From Deltaproteobacteria bacterium (GTDB lineage Bacteria > Myxococcota_A > Polyangia > Polyangiales > Sandaracinaceae): a stretch of 64,000 bases of DNA. This document shows positions 8,560-18,137 of this stretch, in pieces; the stretch's first letter is position 1, and the number at the start of each line of letters is the position of its first letter. The notes beneath the pieces were generated by a model that saw only the letters and a list, made by a program, of their open reading frames with translations, had not been told where the DNA came from and did not search any database. The DNA lies in NCBI GenBank assembly GCA_017303575.1, contig JAFLCL010000018.1, positions 1-64,000 on the forward strand, given 5' to 3'. The translations under genes and the position numbers were made by a program.

Positions 8560-9702
8560 TCAGAGGCCCTGGGGTCCGTGACCGTCCATGTTCGTGAGGA
8601 AGAGGCCGCCCTCTCGCTCGAGCTCGCTCACGGGCTCCATCGCTTCCTTCAGCGCGGGGGCCGCGCAGAACAGCCGACGGCCATGGAGGATCACGAAGCC
8701 CGTCGCGCGCAGCGCCGCCACCCACCGGCGATCGCTCTGGTTCGCGAGCACCACGTCCGCGCCTTGGTTCCGGAGGGCCCGGAAGCCCGCGTGGATGACA
8801 TAGGGTGCCTCCTCCGGCTCGGCGAAGTAGTCCACCAGACACCCGACGGTCAGATCGCCGAAGCGGTGATCGTCCTCGAGCCGACGACAGGTCGTGATGA
8901 TCCAGCCGACCGTCCGCTCGGCACGCCGCACGCGATAGCGACGCGGCGTCGACCACTCGCGCTGCGTCTCACCTGGCGGAAGGAGCGTGTTCATCGCGTC
9001 CGAGTCTCGGACCGCCAGCACTCGATAGTGACGCTTGGTCCGCTCCCAGAGGTCGTCGGCCCACGGTCCGAAGGCGGGAACCTCTTCGTAATCTGCGCGG
9101 TACAGGCGCCCGGAGCCGACGCGCATGAGGCTGTGCATGCCGCTGATCCCGAGCGTGCCCAGGCCCGTCATCGCGAGCACGTCCAGCGCCGCCGCGCGCT
9201 CGGGCCGATCGCGCAGGATGCGGTTGCGGCGGAGGAACGCGTACGGGTTCACCACCCGCAGCGCGACCGGGGTCGGCATCACCAGCCAGCCCAGCGCCGT
9301 CACCATCTGCACGATGGGCGTGTCGTTCGCGCCGTGCCCCCACGAGAACAGCAGCGGGCGCTTCCTCAGCATGTCGCGCACGAGTCGCATGCCGAGGGCC
9401 GCGTACTTCGTGTCGATCGCGCCCTCGGTGAACGGCCCCTGCCAGTCCGTGACGAGGACCTCCTTCCCGTGCACGAGCCACTTCTGGGGCTTGAGCGCGT
9501 AGCCGCCGCGCACGGTCTCGCCTCCCTCGACGCACAGCCAGTACTCGCGCCAGCTCGCCTGATCCTCGCGACGCTTGGGGATCCAGGTGGGCTCGGCGTC
9601 GACGTAGAAGCCCCAGTGCGACCCCGCGTCGTGCATGCGCTGGTTGAACGCCTCGACCCCGGCCTTCCACCCGCTCGCGTGCGCCACGATCTGGATCGTC
9701 AT
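8560..9702 (-). CDS. GNAT/FemAB-like acyltransferase
   Basis: 380 residues with the look of an N-acyltransferase-fold protein found in polysaccharide loci. An N-terminal module has a W-x-Y/E-Y-W-L pattern and the strand VRGGYALKPQKWLVHGKEVLVTDWQGPF. There is a central helical part (LGTLGISGMHSLMRVGSGRLY) and a C-terminal half with strands and a helix typical of acyl-CoA binding (YFAEPEEAPYVIHAGFRALRNQGADVVLANQ). No signal peptide or membrane segment is present. It probably transfers an acyl or aminoacyl group to a sugar amine. It is divergent from the 2OG-oxygenase gene and upstream of the AurF-like gene in the same direction. The family assignment rests on overall pattern only. Confidence 0.6.
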   Translation of the reverse strand: MTIQIVAHASGWKAGVEAFNQRMHDAGSHWGFYVDAEPTWIPKRREDQASWREYWLCVEGGETVRGGYALKPQKWLVHGKEVLVTDWQGPFTEGAIDTKYAALGMRLVRDMLRKRPLLFSWGHGANDTPIVQMVTALGWLVMPTPVALRVVNPYAFLRRNRILRDRPERAAALDVLAMTGLGTLGISGMHSLMRVGSGRLYRADYEEVPAFGPWADDLWERTKRHYRVLAVRDSDAMNTLLPPGETQREWSTPRRYRVRRAERTVGWIITTCRRLEDDHRFGDLTVGCLVDYFAEPEEAPYVIHAGFRALRNQGADVVLANQSDRRWVAALRATGFVILHGRRLFCAAPALKEAMEPVSELEREGGLFLTNMDGHGPQGL

Positions 9703-9788
9703 GAGGGGTTCATACCAGGCCGCTGGCGGTGCGCTCTCGGAGCCCGGTGCGCATGGCGGTACGCCGGCCTCGGGCTATAGGCTCCTCG

Positions 9789-10607
9789 ATGACCACGAAC
9801 GAGGTGGTGCGACCGATCGACGTCGAGAGCGTGCGCGCGCAGTACCGCCGCGCGCGGCCCTACCCGTTCTTCGTGATCGACGACTTCCTCGAGCGCGACT
9901 TCGTGCGCGACGTCGTCGCGGAGTATCCGCGCTTCGATCAGGCGACCTCGATGGGTCGACACTTCGATCGCCTCAACGAGACGGGCAAGGTGCAGATCAC
10001 CGAGACCTCGTTCTTCGGCCCGAGCGTGCGTCGGCTGAACGAGGCGCTCGCATCACGCACGTTCCTCGACACGCTCAGCGAGATCACGGGAACGCCGGAC
10101 CTCCTCGCGGACTCGAAGCTCCACGGCGGCGGCATGCACATCACGCGGCGCAGCGGACGGCTCGACGTGCACGCCGACTTCAACTGGCTCGAGGACCAGA
10201 ACCTCTACCGTCGCTTCAACATCCTCGTGTACCTGAACCCCGTGTGGGATCCGGCGTGGGGCGGTGGCCTCGAGCTGTGGGATGCCGAGGTGACACGGCG
10301 CGAGTTCTACTGCCTGCCGAAGCTGAACCGGTGCCTCGTGTTCGAGACGACCAAGACGAGCTTCCACGGGGTCGAGAAGGTCGCCTGCCCTCCCGATCAG
10401 CAGCGCCAGAGCTTCGCGGCCTACTACTACACGAAGGCTCCGCCGCCTGGGTGGGACGGCACGCACTGGAGCACCATCTTCCGCGCGCGCCCCGACGAGC
10501 AGGTGCGCGGTCGTGTGCTCATGCCCGCCGAGCGCGCGATCGAGGGCGCCAAGAAGCTCGCGGGCCGTGTGCGCGGCCGCCTCGACAAGCTCCGTGGGCG
10601 CGCGTGA
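9789..10607 (+). CDS. 2-oxoglutarate/Fe(II)-dependent oxygenase
   Basis: 272 residues with the prolyl-4-hydroxylase-like double-stranded beta-helix signature. His128-x-Asp130 lies in DVHADFN and the distal His193 in SFHGVEKV, the three iron ligands. YLNPVWDPAWGGGLELWD is a typical core strand pair, and a Tyr-rich strand (AAYYYTKAPP) follows. The ATG at 9789 gives the N-terminus found in this family (an Arg-Arg-Ala-Arg-Pro-Tyr-Pro-F-FVIDDF start). Such enzymes hydroxylate amino-acid or sugar-linked substrates. In a surface-polysaccharide locus a decoration role is plausible. Translation of the downstream flippase starts 7 bp after its stop. Confidence 0.85.
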   Translation: MTTNEVVRPIDVESVRAQYRRARPYPFFVIDDFLERDFVRDVVAEYPRFDQATSMGRHFDRLNETGKVQITETSFFGPSVRRLNEALASRTFLDTLSEITGTPDLLADSKLHGGGMHITRRSGRLDVHADFNWLEDQNLYRRFNILVYLNPVWDPAWGGGLELWDAEVTRREFYCLPKLNRCLVFETTKTSFHGVEKVACPPDQQRQSFAAYYYTKAPPPGWDGTHWSTIFRARPDEQVRGRVLMPAERAIEGAKKLAGRVRGRLDKLRGRA

Positions 10608-10614
10608 CCCGCAC

Positions 10615-12078
10615 GTGAGCAACGCCTCGATCCAGCCCGCCGGCGAGACCGTCGCGCCCGCGCGCGACGAGGCGGGCGAGGTCCGCGGCCGCGCGCTCCG
10701 AGGATCGGTGTGGACGCTCGTGGGCCACGCGTTCAACAACGCCGTGCGGCTCGGCTCCAACCTGATCCTCACGCGCCTGCTCTTCCCCGAGTACTTCGGC
10801 GTGATGGCCCTGGTGAACATCTTTCTCCAGGGCCTCCACATGTTCTCGGACGTGGGGATCGGAACGAGCATCATCCAGCACGCGCGCGGCGAGGATCCCG
10901 CGTTCGTGAACACTGCGTGGACGGTGCAGGCGCTGCGAGGCGTCTATCTGTTCCTCGTCTCGTGCGTGCTTGGATGGCCGCTCGCGTGGTTCTACGAGAT
11001 CCCCGACCTCGCGTGGATGGTCCCGATCGCAGGCTCCACCGCGCTGCTCGACGGCCTCACCTCGACCTCGCTCTTCACGCAGAACCGCACGCTCACGCTG
11101 GGCAAGCTCACGATGCTCGAGAGCGCGGCGACCCTGGCGGGCTCGCTCACGAACGTCGCTGTCGCGTACGCCACACGCTCGATCCTCGCCCTGCTCGTCG
11201 GGGGCCTCGCGGCGGGCCTGGTGCGCCTGATGCTCAGCCACCTCTATCTGCCGGGCATCCGCAACCGCTTCGCGTGGGAAGCGGACGCGCGCAAAGACCT
11301 GCTCGGCTTCGGTCGTTGGGTGTTCCTGTCGACCGCCGTCACGTTCGTCGCGCTCCAGATCGATCGCCTCGTGCTCGGCAAGCTCGTCAGCGCGGAGGAG
11401 CTGGGCGTGTACTCGATCGCGCTCATGCTCGCGGCGATCCCCCGCGAGATCGTGAGCCAGCTCGCGCAGCGCGTGTACTACCCCGTGGTCGCGCGCGAGA
11501 TCCGCGAGAGGCCCGCGAGCCCGCTCGTGCGAGCGCTGCGACAGAAGCTGGTGTGGCTCCTCGTCGTGCCCGTCGCCTGCACGATGGGCGTCGCGCTGCC
11601 CGTCATCACGTTCCTCTACGACGATCGCTACACGCTCGCCGGCCCTCTGATGGCGTGGCTGACGCTCGGCACGTGGCTCTCGATCCTCGAGACGACCTAC
11701 GGCGCGATCGCGCTCGCGTTCGGCGAGCCGAGGTGGATCACCTACGGCACCGTCACCAAGACCTTGATCTTCGGCGCGGCGGTGGCGCCCGTGTTCGCGA
11801 CGTGGGGGATCGAGGGCGTGGCGATCCTCGTCTCGCTCTCCACGCTGGCGCTCGTGGTCACGAACGGCTGGGCCGTGCACCGACGTGCGCTCGCGTCCCT
11901 TCCCGTCGACGTGGGCGCGACGATCGCGATGTTGGCGCTCGCGCTCGGTGCCTACCACCTACACGGCCTGATCACGCACCTCACCGGCGCGTCGCTGGTG
12001 GGGATCGTCGTCCTCGCAGCGCTCGCCATCGGCGTGCCCGCTGCCCTCCTCGTGACGCGCACCGTGAAGCTCCTCTGA
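10615..12078 (+). CDS. Wzx-type oligosaccharide flippase
   Basis: 487 residues with about 12-14 predicted membrane segments, matching the polysaccharide_synt (MOP/PST) flippase family. The N-terminal motif R-G-S-V-W-T-L-V-G-x-x-F-N-N-x-x-R-L-G-S-N-L-I-L-T-R-L-L and the following FPEYFGVMALVNI are characteristic. A GTG at 10615 is used; a GTG at 10594 is also in frame but overlaps the oxygenase gene. The protein would flip lipid-linked repeat units from the cytoplasmic to the periplasmic face of the inner membrane before Wzy-type polymerisation. It is the only flippase candidate in the window. Confidence 0.9.
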   Translation: MSNASIQPAGETVAPARDEAGEVRGRALRGSVWTLVGHAFNNAVRLGSNLILTRLLFPEYFGVMALVNIFLQGLHMFSDVGIGTSIIQHARGEDPAFVNTAWTVQALRGVYLFLVSCVLGWPLAWFYEIPDLAWMVPIAGSTALLDGLTSTSLFTQNRTLTLGKLTMLESAATLAGSLTNVAVAYATRSILALLVGGLAAGLVRLMLSHLYLPGIRNRFAWEADARKDLLGFGRWVFLSTAVTFVALQIDRLVLGKLVSAEELGVYSIALMLAAIPREIVSQLAQRVYYPVVAREIRERPASPLVRALRQKLVWLLVVPVACTMGVALPVITFLYDDRYTLAGPLMAWLTLGTWLSILETTYGAIALAFGEPRWITYGTVTKTLIFGAAVAPVFATWGIEGVAILVSLSTLALVVTNGWAVHRRALASLPVDVGATIAMLALALGAYHLHGLITHLTGASLVGIVVLAALAIGVPAALLVTRTVKLL

Positions 12079-12090
12079 ACGACGCACACC

Positions 12091-13188
12091 ATGCGAATCA
12101 CCTTCTGCCACAAGACCGCGAACCGATCGGGCGGCAACAAGGTCGTCGCTCAGTACGCGGATCGACTCGCGCGCCGCGGTCACGAGGTGACGGTGGTGAC
12201 AGGCCCCGAGGAAACGCCCTCGCCACGTCGTCGCGCCCGCGAGGCGATGCAGAGCGTGCTCGCGGGCCGCGGTCTGCCTCGCTTCGTGCGCTACCCGAGC
12301 TCGATGCTGGACGAGCTCCCCCACGTGCGGCACTTGCGTGTGCCGGAGGCACGCCCCTTCGTCGACGCGGACTTCCCCGACGCGGACGTGGTGGTCGCGA
12401 CATGGTGGGAGACGGCGGAGTGGATCGCGCGCCTCTCGCCTCGCAAGGGCAAGAAGGCCTACTTCATCCAGGGCCACGAATCGACGATCGACGGAATGCC
12501 GGCCGCGCGTGTGGAAGCGACGCTCGACCTTTCGCTCCATCCCATCACCATCGCGGAGTTCCTCGTCGCGCACCTGCGTGACGTGCACGGACGACGCGAC
12601 GTCAGCCTCGTGCCCAACGCCGTCGATCTGTCTCGCTTCGATGCGCCCGCGCGGGGCAAGCAGCCTCGTCCCACGGTCGCGTGTCTCCACACGGGCGACT
12701 CGCGCATCAAGGGCTTCGACGTCACCCTCGCGGCGCTGTTCGAGCTCTCTCTCCACGTGCCTGATCTGCGCGTGGTGTGCTTCGGCACGCAGGCTCCCAC
12801 ACGAGGATCACTCCCTAGCTTCGTCGAGCACCACTGCGATCCTCCGCAAGACGAGATCCCTCGCCTGTACGCGAGCGCCGACGTGTTCGCGCACGGCTCG
12901 CGCGTCGAGGGGTTCGGCCTCCCCATCCTCGAGGCGATGGCGTGCCGCACGCCCGTGGTCTCCACACCTTCGGGCGCGGCGCCCGAGCTCCTGCGCGACG
13001 GGCGTGGTCGCATGATCGAGGCGATCGATCCGAGCGAGATGGCCCGTGCGCTCGAGGACGTGCTCCGCGCGCCCGACGCGGAGTGGCGTGCCTTGTCCGA
13101 TCGGGCGTACGCGCACGCGCACGCCTACACGCTCGAAGACGCGACGACCCGCTTCGAGGCCGCGCTCGAGCAGGCACGAAGCGCCTGA
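12091..13188 (+). CDS. Glycosyltransferase family 4
   Basis: 365 residues with the GT-B layout of GT4 enzymes. The N-terminal Rossmann half begins MRITFCHKTANRSGGNKVVA, with the Gly-Gly acceptor-side loop. The C-terminal half has the sugar-nucleotide signature EGFGLPILEAMACRTPVVST followed by a Gly-rich loop (EX7E motif). It is cytoplasmic with no membrane segment. It follows the flippase gene by 12 bp and likely adds one sugar of the repeat unit; donor and acceptor cannot be read from sequence. It ends at a TGA that shares the palindrome GCGCCTGATCAGGCGC (13181-13196) with the convergent gene. Confidence 0.9.
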   Translation: MRITFCHKTANRSGGNKVVAQYADRLARRGHEVTVVTGPEETPSPRRRAREAMQSVLAGRGLPRFVRYPSSMLDELPHVRHLRVPEARPFVDADFPDADVVVATWWETAEWIARLSPRKGKKAYFIQGHESTIDGMPAARVEATLDLSLHPITIAEFLVAHLRDVHGRRDVSLVPNAVDLSRFDAPARGKQPRPTVACLHTGDSRIKGFDVTLAALFELSLHVPDLRVVCFGTQAPTRGSLPSFVEHHCDPPQDEIPRLYASADVFAHGSRVEGFGLPILEAMACRTPVVSTPSGAAPELLRDGRGRMIEAIDPSEMARALEDVLRAPDAEWRALSDRAYAHAHAYTLEDATTRFEAALEQARSA

Positions 13189-13196
13189 TCAGGCGC
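13181..13196. terminator. 16-bp perfect palindrome containing both stop codons of a convergent pair
   Basis: GCGCCTGATCAGGCGC reads the same on both strands. It contains the TGA of the GT4 gene (plus) and the TGA of the O-antigen ligase-like gene (minus). It could act as a two-way terminator stem, though there is no T-run on either side. Confidence 0.35.
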
Positions 13197-14616
13197 GAGC
13201 ACGGCGTCGGTCCGCGTGCTGCTGCGCGATCTGATCGCGCTTGGCGGTCGACCAGTGATCGCCCTCGAGGACGCCCATCAGCACACCGGCGAAGAAGTAC
13301 GGGAGGTAGCTGAAGAGGCCGTTGGGCAAGAGATCCGTCGCGTTCAGCGCGACGATCAGCGCGAGCGCGGCGACGAGCCACCGATCGGCGGCCTCGGGGA
13401 TGGTCTTCAGCTTTCGCGCGGCGACGAAGACGGGGATCACGAGCATCCCGTAGAGGCACAAGAAGCCGACGACCCCGCGGGCCCCGAGGTCGATGATCCA
13501 GGCGCCGTCGGTGACGGAGAGATCCTCGCCCGTCGAGGGATCGTAGACCCGGTAGCGCCCGTATCCGCTCCATCCGAACCACCGGCGCTCGCTCGCGCGC
13601 TCGAGCAGCTGGTCCTCGTTGAAGAAGCGGAACCAGATCGAGAGCGCGCGCTCTTCGCTCAGCGACTCGGCGGCCTCCACGATGGCGTCGGTGGGAAAGA
13701 TCTGCGTCGCGCGGAGCAAAGGGAACGTGAGCACCAGGACGGAGAGGACCACCGCGAGCTTCGTGCCCGGCTTGCGCCAGATCCCCACGAGCGGAAGGGC
13801 GACGAGGCCGTAGAGGATCGCGCCCGTGCTCTTCACGATCACGAGGATGCCCGAGAGGTAGAGGCCGGCTGGAGTCGCGCTCAGCGTCGGCAGCCCCGGA
13901 AGCGCGATGCGCATGCGGGCCTTGCGCATCGCGAGCACGCCGATCGCTGCGCTCAGCACGAACATCGCGAGCGCGAGGCCGCCGCTCATGAAGACCATCG
14001 GTCGATAGCCTCCGCCGCGGACGGTCATCTCGTAGTCGGTCTGCATGAAGCCGTACACGTCGTAGTGACAGCGAGGGCTCATGCGGATCTCGAAGAGCGC
14101 GAGCAGAGAGTAGAAGAGCGCCGCGGCCGCGAGGACCTGGAAGAACACGCGGAGGTCCGCGGAGCTGCGGAACATCGCGCGACCGAGGAAGAACGGCAGG
14201 AAGATCGCGAGCGTGTCCTTCACCGTGCCGGCGAAGGAGTCGTAGGTCGTGGTGCCTTGGATGTGGAGCGGGCCGAAGACCTGCTCGTCGGTGTTCAGCA
14301 TGTTGGTGACGAACAGGCCGGCACAGGCCCCGACGAAGAGCAGGTCGATCCCGCGCAGAGGCTTGGCGGCGCGCAGCTTTCCGGGGGCGCGGAGGAGACA
14401 GCCGATCAGCACCCAGCACGTCGCGATCGACTGCTTGTCGATCGGCGGCAGCACCGGCGGGTCGACCTGCACACGCTCGGGCAAGAAGAGGATCGCGCCG
14501 AGCAAGAGCCACGTCGTCGCCACCACGGGGCGCGCGGTGAAGAACGTGACGATCGCGACGGGCAGGAAGAGGAACAACGCGAAGTACGAGAACGCGTTGG
14601 GCTCGCCGCCGAACAT
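13189..14616 (-). CDS. O-antigen ligase/polymerase-like membrane protein
   Basis: About 475 residues with roughly ten to twelve membrane segments and a large soluble loop around residues 270-370 containing the W-F-G-x-x-G-Y-G-R-Y segment ([12 protein letters not shown]). This is the pattern of WaaL/Wzy-C superfamily proteins, where the loop holds the active site. The ATG at 14616 is chosen because the next segment ([20 protein letters not shown]) begins the first membrane helix. An upstream in-frame start at 14685 would add an untypical basic leader. It would join the polymer to lipid A or polymerise repeat units. It is divergent from rmlB, with 114 bp between. Confidence 0.8.
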   Translation of the reverse strand: MFGGEPNAFSYFALFLFLPVAIVTFFTARPVVATTWLLLGAILFLPERVQVDPPVLPPIDKQSIATCWVLIGCLLRAPGKLRAAKPLRGIDLLFVGACAGLFVTNMLNTDEQVFGPLHIQGTTTYDSFAGTVKDTLAIFLPFFLGRAMFRSSADLRVFFQVLAAAALFYSLLALFEIRMSPRCHYDVYGFMQTDYEMTVRGGGYRPMVFMSGGLALAMFVLSAAIGVLAMRKARMRIALPGLPTLSATPAGLYLSGILVIVKSTGAILYGLVALPLVGIWRKPGTKLAVVLSVLVLTFPLLRATQIFPTDAIVEAAESLSEERALSIWFRFFNEDQLLERASERRWFGWSGYGRYRVYDPSTGEDLSVTDGAWIIDLGARGVVGFLCLYGMLVIPVFVAARKLKTIPEAADRWLVAALALIVALNATDLLPNGLFSYLPYFFAGVLMGVLEGDHWSTAKRDQIAQQHADRRRARA

Positions 14617-14730
14617 CAGAGCGCGAGCATACTCGCTGCGCACCGCGGAGCCCGCGATCGTTGACCCGCGACGTTCCCGTGACACGGTCCGCGTCCGGCC
14701 GGCCCACGCCGTGCGGGAGCGAGGTCACGC
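14617..14730. promoter_or_regulatory. Divergent promoter region between the ligase-like gene and rmlB
   Basis: This gap must hold the promoters of both directions. A TTGACC at 14661-14666 could be a -35 box for rmlBACD, but the -10 position after a 17-bp spacer (ACGGTC) is poor. Low confidence. Confidence 0.3.
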
Positions 14731-15816
14731 ATGATCGTCTGGGTCACAGGAGGCGCGGGGTTCATTGGCTCCAGCTTCCTCCTCCGCTACGTGCCGCGCG
14801 CACCGCAGCTCCGCTTCGTGAACGTCGACAAGCTCACGTACGCGGCGAACCCGCTGTCGCTCGAGCCGATCGCGCGCGCGCCCAACTATCGCCTGTCGCG
14901 CACCGACATCTGCGACTTCGACGCGCTCGATCGGCTCGCGGGCGAAGAACCGCCGGATGCCATCGTGCACTTCGCCGCGGAGTCGCACGTCGACCGGTCG
15001 ATCCTCGGGCCGCGCGAGTTCGTGCGCACCAACGTGGAGGGCTCGTTCAACCTCCTCGAGATCGCGCGCAAGCACTGGAAGCCCAGCAAGGACGCCGCGT
15101 GTGTGGATGGCAGCGGCAGGCCGCGCGTGTTCCATCACGTCTCCACGGACGAGGTCTACGGGTCGCTGGGCGACGTCGGCTACTTCACCGAAGAGACCCG
15201 CTACGACCCCTCGAGCCCGTACTCGTCCACCAAGGCCGCGAGCGATCACATCGTGCGCGCGTACGCGCGGACCTACGGGCTTCCCATCCGCGTCACCAAC
15301 TGCTCGAACAACTACGGCCCGCGACAGTTCCCCGAGAAGCTCGTGCCGCTGATGATCCTCAACCTCCTCGCGCGCAAGCCACTGCCCATCTACGGCAAGG
15401 GCGTGAACGTGCGCGATTGGCTCTACGTGGACGATCACGCGGACGCGATCTGGACGGTGCTCGAGCGCGGCAAGGACGGCGAGACCTACAACGTCGGGGG
15501 CCACAACGAGAAGAAGAACGTCGAGGTCATCGACACGCTCTGCTCGCTCGTGGCCAAGCACACGGCAACGCCGATCGACGAGCTCCTCGCGCTCAAGACG
15601 TACGTCACCGATCGGCCGGGGCACGACATGCGCTATGCGATCGACGCCTCGAAGATCGAGCGCGAGCTCGGATGGCGTCCTGCGCACACGTTCGACACGG
15701 GCATGGAAGAAACGGTGCGCTGGTATCTCGAGAACCAGGCGTGGGTGAGCGCGGTGCAGAGCGGCGAATACCGCCAGTGGATCGAGACGAACTACGGAGA
15801 GAAGGCGGGACGATGA
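14731..15816 (+). CDS. rmlB: dTDP-glucose 4,6-dehydratase
   Basis: 361 residues, the usual length for RmlB/RfbB. The Rossmann motif [11 protein letters not shown] is at the N-terminus, and the catalytic Tyr-xxx-Lys lies in [13 protein letters not shown] after the T-D-E-V-Y-G-S strand ([11 protein letters not shown]). [15 protein letters not shown] is family-typical. It converts dTDP-glucose to dTDP-4-keto-6-deoxyglucose, the second step of dTDP-L-rhamnose synthesis. It is the first gene of a compact rmlBACD operon and overlaps rmlA by ATGA. Confidence 0.96.
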   Translation: MIVWVTGGAGFIGSSFLLRYVPRAPQLRFVNVDKLTYAANPLSLEPIARAPNYRLSRTDICDFDALDRLAGEEPPDAIVHFAAESHVDRSILGPREFVRTNVEGSFNLLEIARKHWKPSKDAACVDGSGRPRVFHHVSTDEVYGSLGDVGYFTEETRYDPSSPYSSTKAASDHIVRAYARTYGLPIRVTNCSNNYGPRQFPEKLVPLMILNLLARKPLPIYGKGVNVRDWLYVDDHADAIWTVLERGKDGETYNVGGHNEKKNVEVIDTLCSLVAKHTATPIDELLALKTYVTDRPGHDMRYAIDASKIERELGWRPAHTFDTGMEETVRWYLENQAWVSAVQSGEYRQWIETNYGEKAGR

Positions 15817-16700
15817 GCACCTCCATCACGAAGGGGATCGTCCTGGCGGGGGGCAGCGGGACACGCCTCCATCCGCTGACGAAGGCCGTGAGCAAGCAGC
15901 TCATGCCCATCTACGACAAGCCGATGGTCTACTTCCCGCTCACCACGCTCATGCTCGCGGGCATCCGAGAGGTGCTGGTGATCACGACGCCGCACGAGCA
16001 GGTGCTGTTCGTGCAGCTGCTCGGCGACGGCAAGCAGTGGGGCATGGACATCCAGTACGCAGTGCAGCCGAGCCCCGATGGGCTCGCGCAGGCGTTCTTG
16101 ATCGGCGAGCGCTTCATCGGCGGCGATGCGTGCGCGCTCGTGCTGGGCGACAACATCTTCTACGGCCATGGCCTCCAAGGCTTGCTCGAGGAGAGCGCGC
16201 GCCAGACGGATGGCGCGACGGTGTTCGGCTACTGGGTGAAGAACCCTCAGGCGTATGGCGTCGCGGAGTTCGACACGAAGGGCACCGTGATCGGCCTCGA
16301 GGAGAAGCCCGAGAAGCCACGCTCGAACTACGCGGTGGCTGGCCTCTACTTCTACGACGCGGAGGTGGTGTCGCTCGCACGCTCGCTCAAGCCGAGCAAG
16401 CGCGGAGAGCTCGAGATCACCGATCTCAACCGCCTCTACCTCGAGCAGAAGAAGCTCCGTCTCGAGAAGTTCGGTCGTGGCGTGGCGTGGCTCGACACCG
16501 GCACGCCCGACTCGCTGCTCCAGGCCGCGCACTTCGTGCAGACCATCCAGCAGCGGCAGGGTCTCCAGATCGCGTGCCCCGAAGAGGTCGCGTTCCGCAA
16601 GGGATGGATCGGGCAGAACGAGCTGCTCGGGCTCGCCGAGCCGCTGAAGAAGACCGCGTACGGGCAGTACCTCTTCGATCTCGTGGGCGAAGCGCGGTGA
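15813..16700 (+). CDS. rmlA: Glucose-1-phosphate thymidylyltransferase
   Basis: 295 residues. It contains the nucleotidyltransferase signature [11 protein letters not shown] followed by [16 protein letters not shown], the LGDNIFYG metal-binding segment, and the [20 protein letters not shown] stretch of RmlA. It makes dTDP-glucose from dTTP and glucose-1-phosphate, the first committed step to dTDP-rhamnose. Its ATG overlaps the rmlB stop, implying coupled translation. In this family dTDP-rhamnose typically feeds back on RmlA. Confidence 0.96.
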   Translation: MSTSITKGIVLAGGSGTRLHPLTKAVSKQLMPIYDKPMVYFPLTTLMLAGIREVLVITTPHEQVLFVQLLGDGKQWGMDIQYAVQPSPDGLAQAFLIGERFIGGDACALVLGDNIFYGHGLQGLLEESARQTDGATVFGYWVKNPQAYGVAEFDTKGTVIGLEEKPEKPRSNYAVAGLYFYDAEVVSLARSLKPSKRGELEITDLNRLYLEQKKLRLEKFGRGVAWLDTGTPDSLLQAAHFVQTIQQRQGLQIACPEEVAFRKGWIGQNELLGLAEPLKKTAYGQYLFDLVGEAR

Positions 16701-16722
16701 GCGTTCTCGAGGACCAAGCGCG

Positions 16723-17283
16723 ATGAACGTGATCGAGACGGAGCTGCCGGGTGTGCTCGTCGTGGAGCCGAAGGTGTTCGGCGACGCGCGCGGATGGTTC
16801 ACCGAGACGTACAGCGTCGAGCGCTATCGCGCGGCGGGCATCGCGCTGCCGTTCGTGCAGGACAACCTCTCACGCAGCGCGCGCGGGATCCTTCGTGGCC
16901 TCCACCTCCAGAGCCCCAACGCGCAGGGCAAGCTCGTGTGGGTGCCCGAGGGGGCTGTGTTCGACGTCGCCGTCGACGTGCGGGTCGGCTCACCGACGTT
17001 CGGTCGTTGGGTCGGCGTCGAGCTCTCGAGCGAGAACCACAAGCAGCTGTGGATCCCGCCCGGCTTCGCGCATGGCTTCATGGTCACGAGCGAGCACTGT
17101 CTCTTCTCGTACAAGTGCACCGAGCTCTACGTGCCGGCGGCCGAGCTCGGGATCGCGTGGGACGATCCCGCGATCGGCATCCGCTGGCCGCTCGCGAGCG
17201 CCGTCCTCTCCGCGAAGGACCAGCAGAACCAGCGGCTCTCCGACATCGATCCCGCGCGCCTGCCGCGCTTCGAGGCTGCGTGA
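16723..17283 (+). CDS. rmlC: dTDP-4-dehydrorhamnose 3,5-epimerase
   Basis: 186 residues with the RmlC cupin core: GVLVVEPKVFGDARGWFTETY, then FVQDNLSRSARGILRGLHLQ with the catalytic His, then VFDVAVDVRVGSPTFGRWVGVELS, then WIPPGFAHGFMV with the other key residues. It epimerises C3 and C5 of dTDP-4-keto-6-deoxyglucose. The ATG has CGAGGA upstream. It is third in the rml operon; its stop overlaps the rmlD start (GTGA). Confidence 0.96.
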   Translation: MNVIETELPGVLVVEPKVFGDARGWFTETYSVERYRAAGIALPFVQDNLSRSARGILRGLHLQSPNAQGKLVWVPEGAVFDVAVDVRVGSPTFGRWVGVELSSENHKQLWIPPGFAHGFMVTSEHCLFSYKCTELYVPAAELGIAWDDPAIGIRWPLASAVLSAKDQQNQRLSDIDPARLPRFEAA

Positions 17284-18137
17284 CCGCGCGCGTGCTCCTC
17301 GTGAGCCCCGACGGAATGCTCGGCCGCGCCTTCGAGAGTGAGCTCTCCGGGGACGCGGCGGTCGAGCTCCACTGCCTGCGGTATCCCGCGATCGACCTGA
17401 CGCGACCCGACACGCTGGAGGCGATCACGCTCCTCGAGCCGCGCGTCGTCATCAACTGCGCCGCGTACACGGACGTCGATGGCGCGGAGTCGAACGAGGC
17501 GCTCGCGACGAGCATCAATGGCGATGGCGTCGGCGCGCTCGCGGCGCGCTGTCGATCGATCGGCGCGACGCTCGTGCACTTCGGCACGGACTACGTCTTC
17601 GATGGACACGGCAGCTCGCCCTATCCCATCGACGCACCGGTCGCGCCCGCGGGCGCGTACGCGCGCAGCAAGGCGCGCGGTGAGGTGCTGCTGGGGGAGA
17701 GCGGCGTCGATCACCTCTACGTGCGCACGAGCTGGCTCTATGCGCCGTGGGCCAAGAATTTCGTACGCACGATCGCGAGGCACGCGAAGACTCGCGCCGA
17801 GCTGAAGGTCGTCGACGATCAACGCGGAAGGCCCACGAGCAGCGAGCACCTCGCGCGGACCGCGCTCGCGCTCCTCGAAGGCGGTGCGCGAGGGACCTTC
17901 CACGTGACCGATGGGGGCGAGTGCACGTGGTTCGAGCTCGCGCGCTTCGTGGTCGCGGAGCTGGGCCTCGCCGATCGATGCACGGTGCTCCCGTGCACGA
18001 GCGCCGAGTACCCCACGCCGACGAAGCGGCCGCCCTACAGCGTGCTCGACCTCTCGAAGACCGAGGCGCGGGTCGGCCCGATGCCGGACTGGCGCACGCA
18101 GGTCCGCGACGTGCTCGGTCGTCTCGAGCCGCTCTGA
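17280..18137 (+). CDS. rmlD: dTDP-4-dehydrorhamnose reductase
   Basis: 285 residues. The GTG start overlaps the rmlC stop. Visible marks are the N-terminal VSPDGMLGRAF variant of the Gly-rich loop, NCAAYTDVDGAES, GTDYVFDGHG and the Tyr-xxx-Lys in GAYARSKARGE, all typical of RmlD. It reduces the 4-keto group with NAD(P)H to give dTDP-L-rhamnose. Its last two codons and stop lie inside the first copy of a 47-bp direct repeat (18132-18178), so the repeat may have replaced the original 3' end. Confidence 0.94.
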   Translation: MTARVLLVSPDGMLGRAFESELSGDAAVELHCLRYPAIDLTRPDTLEAITLLEPRVVINCAAYTDVDGAESNEALATSINGDGVGALAARCRSIGATLVHFGTDYVFDGHGSSPYPIDAPVAPAGAYARSKARGEVLLGESGVDHLYVRTSWLYAPWAKNFVRTIARHAKTRAELKVVDDQRGRPTSSEHLARTALALLEGGARGTFHVTDGGECTWFELARFVVAELGLADRCTVLPCTSAEYPTPTKRPPYSVLDLSKTEARVGPMPDWRTQVRDVLGRLEPL

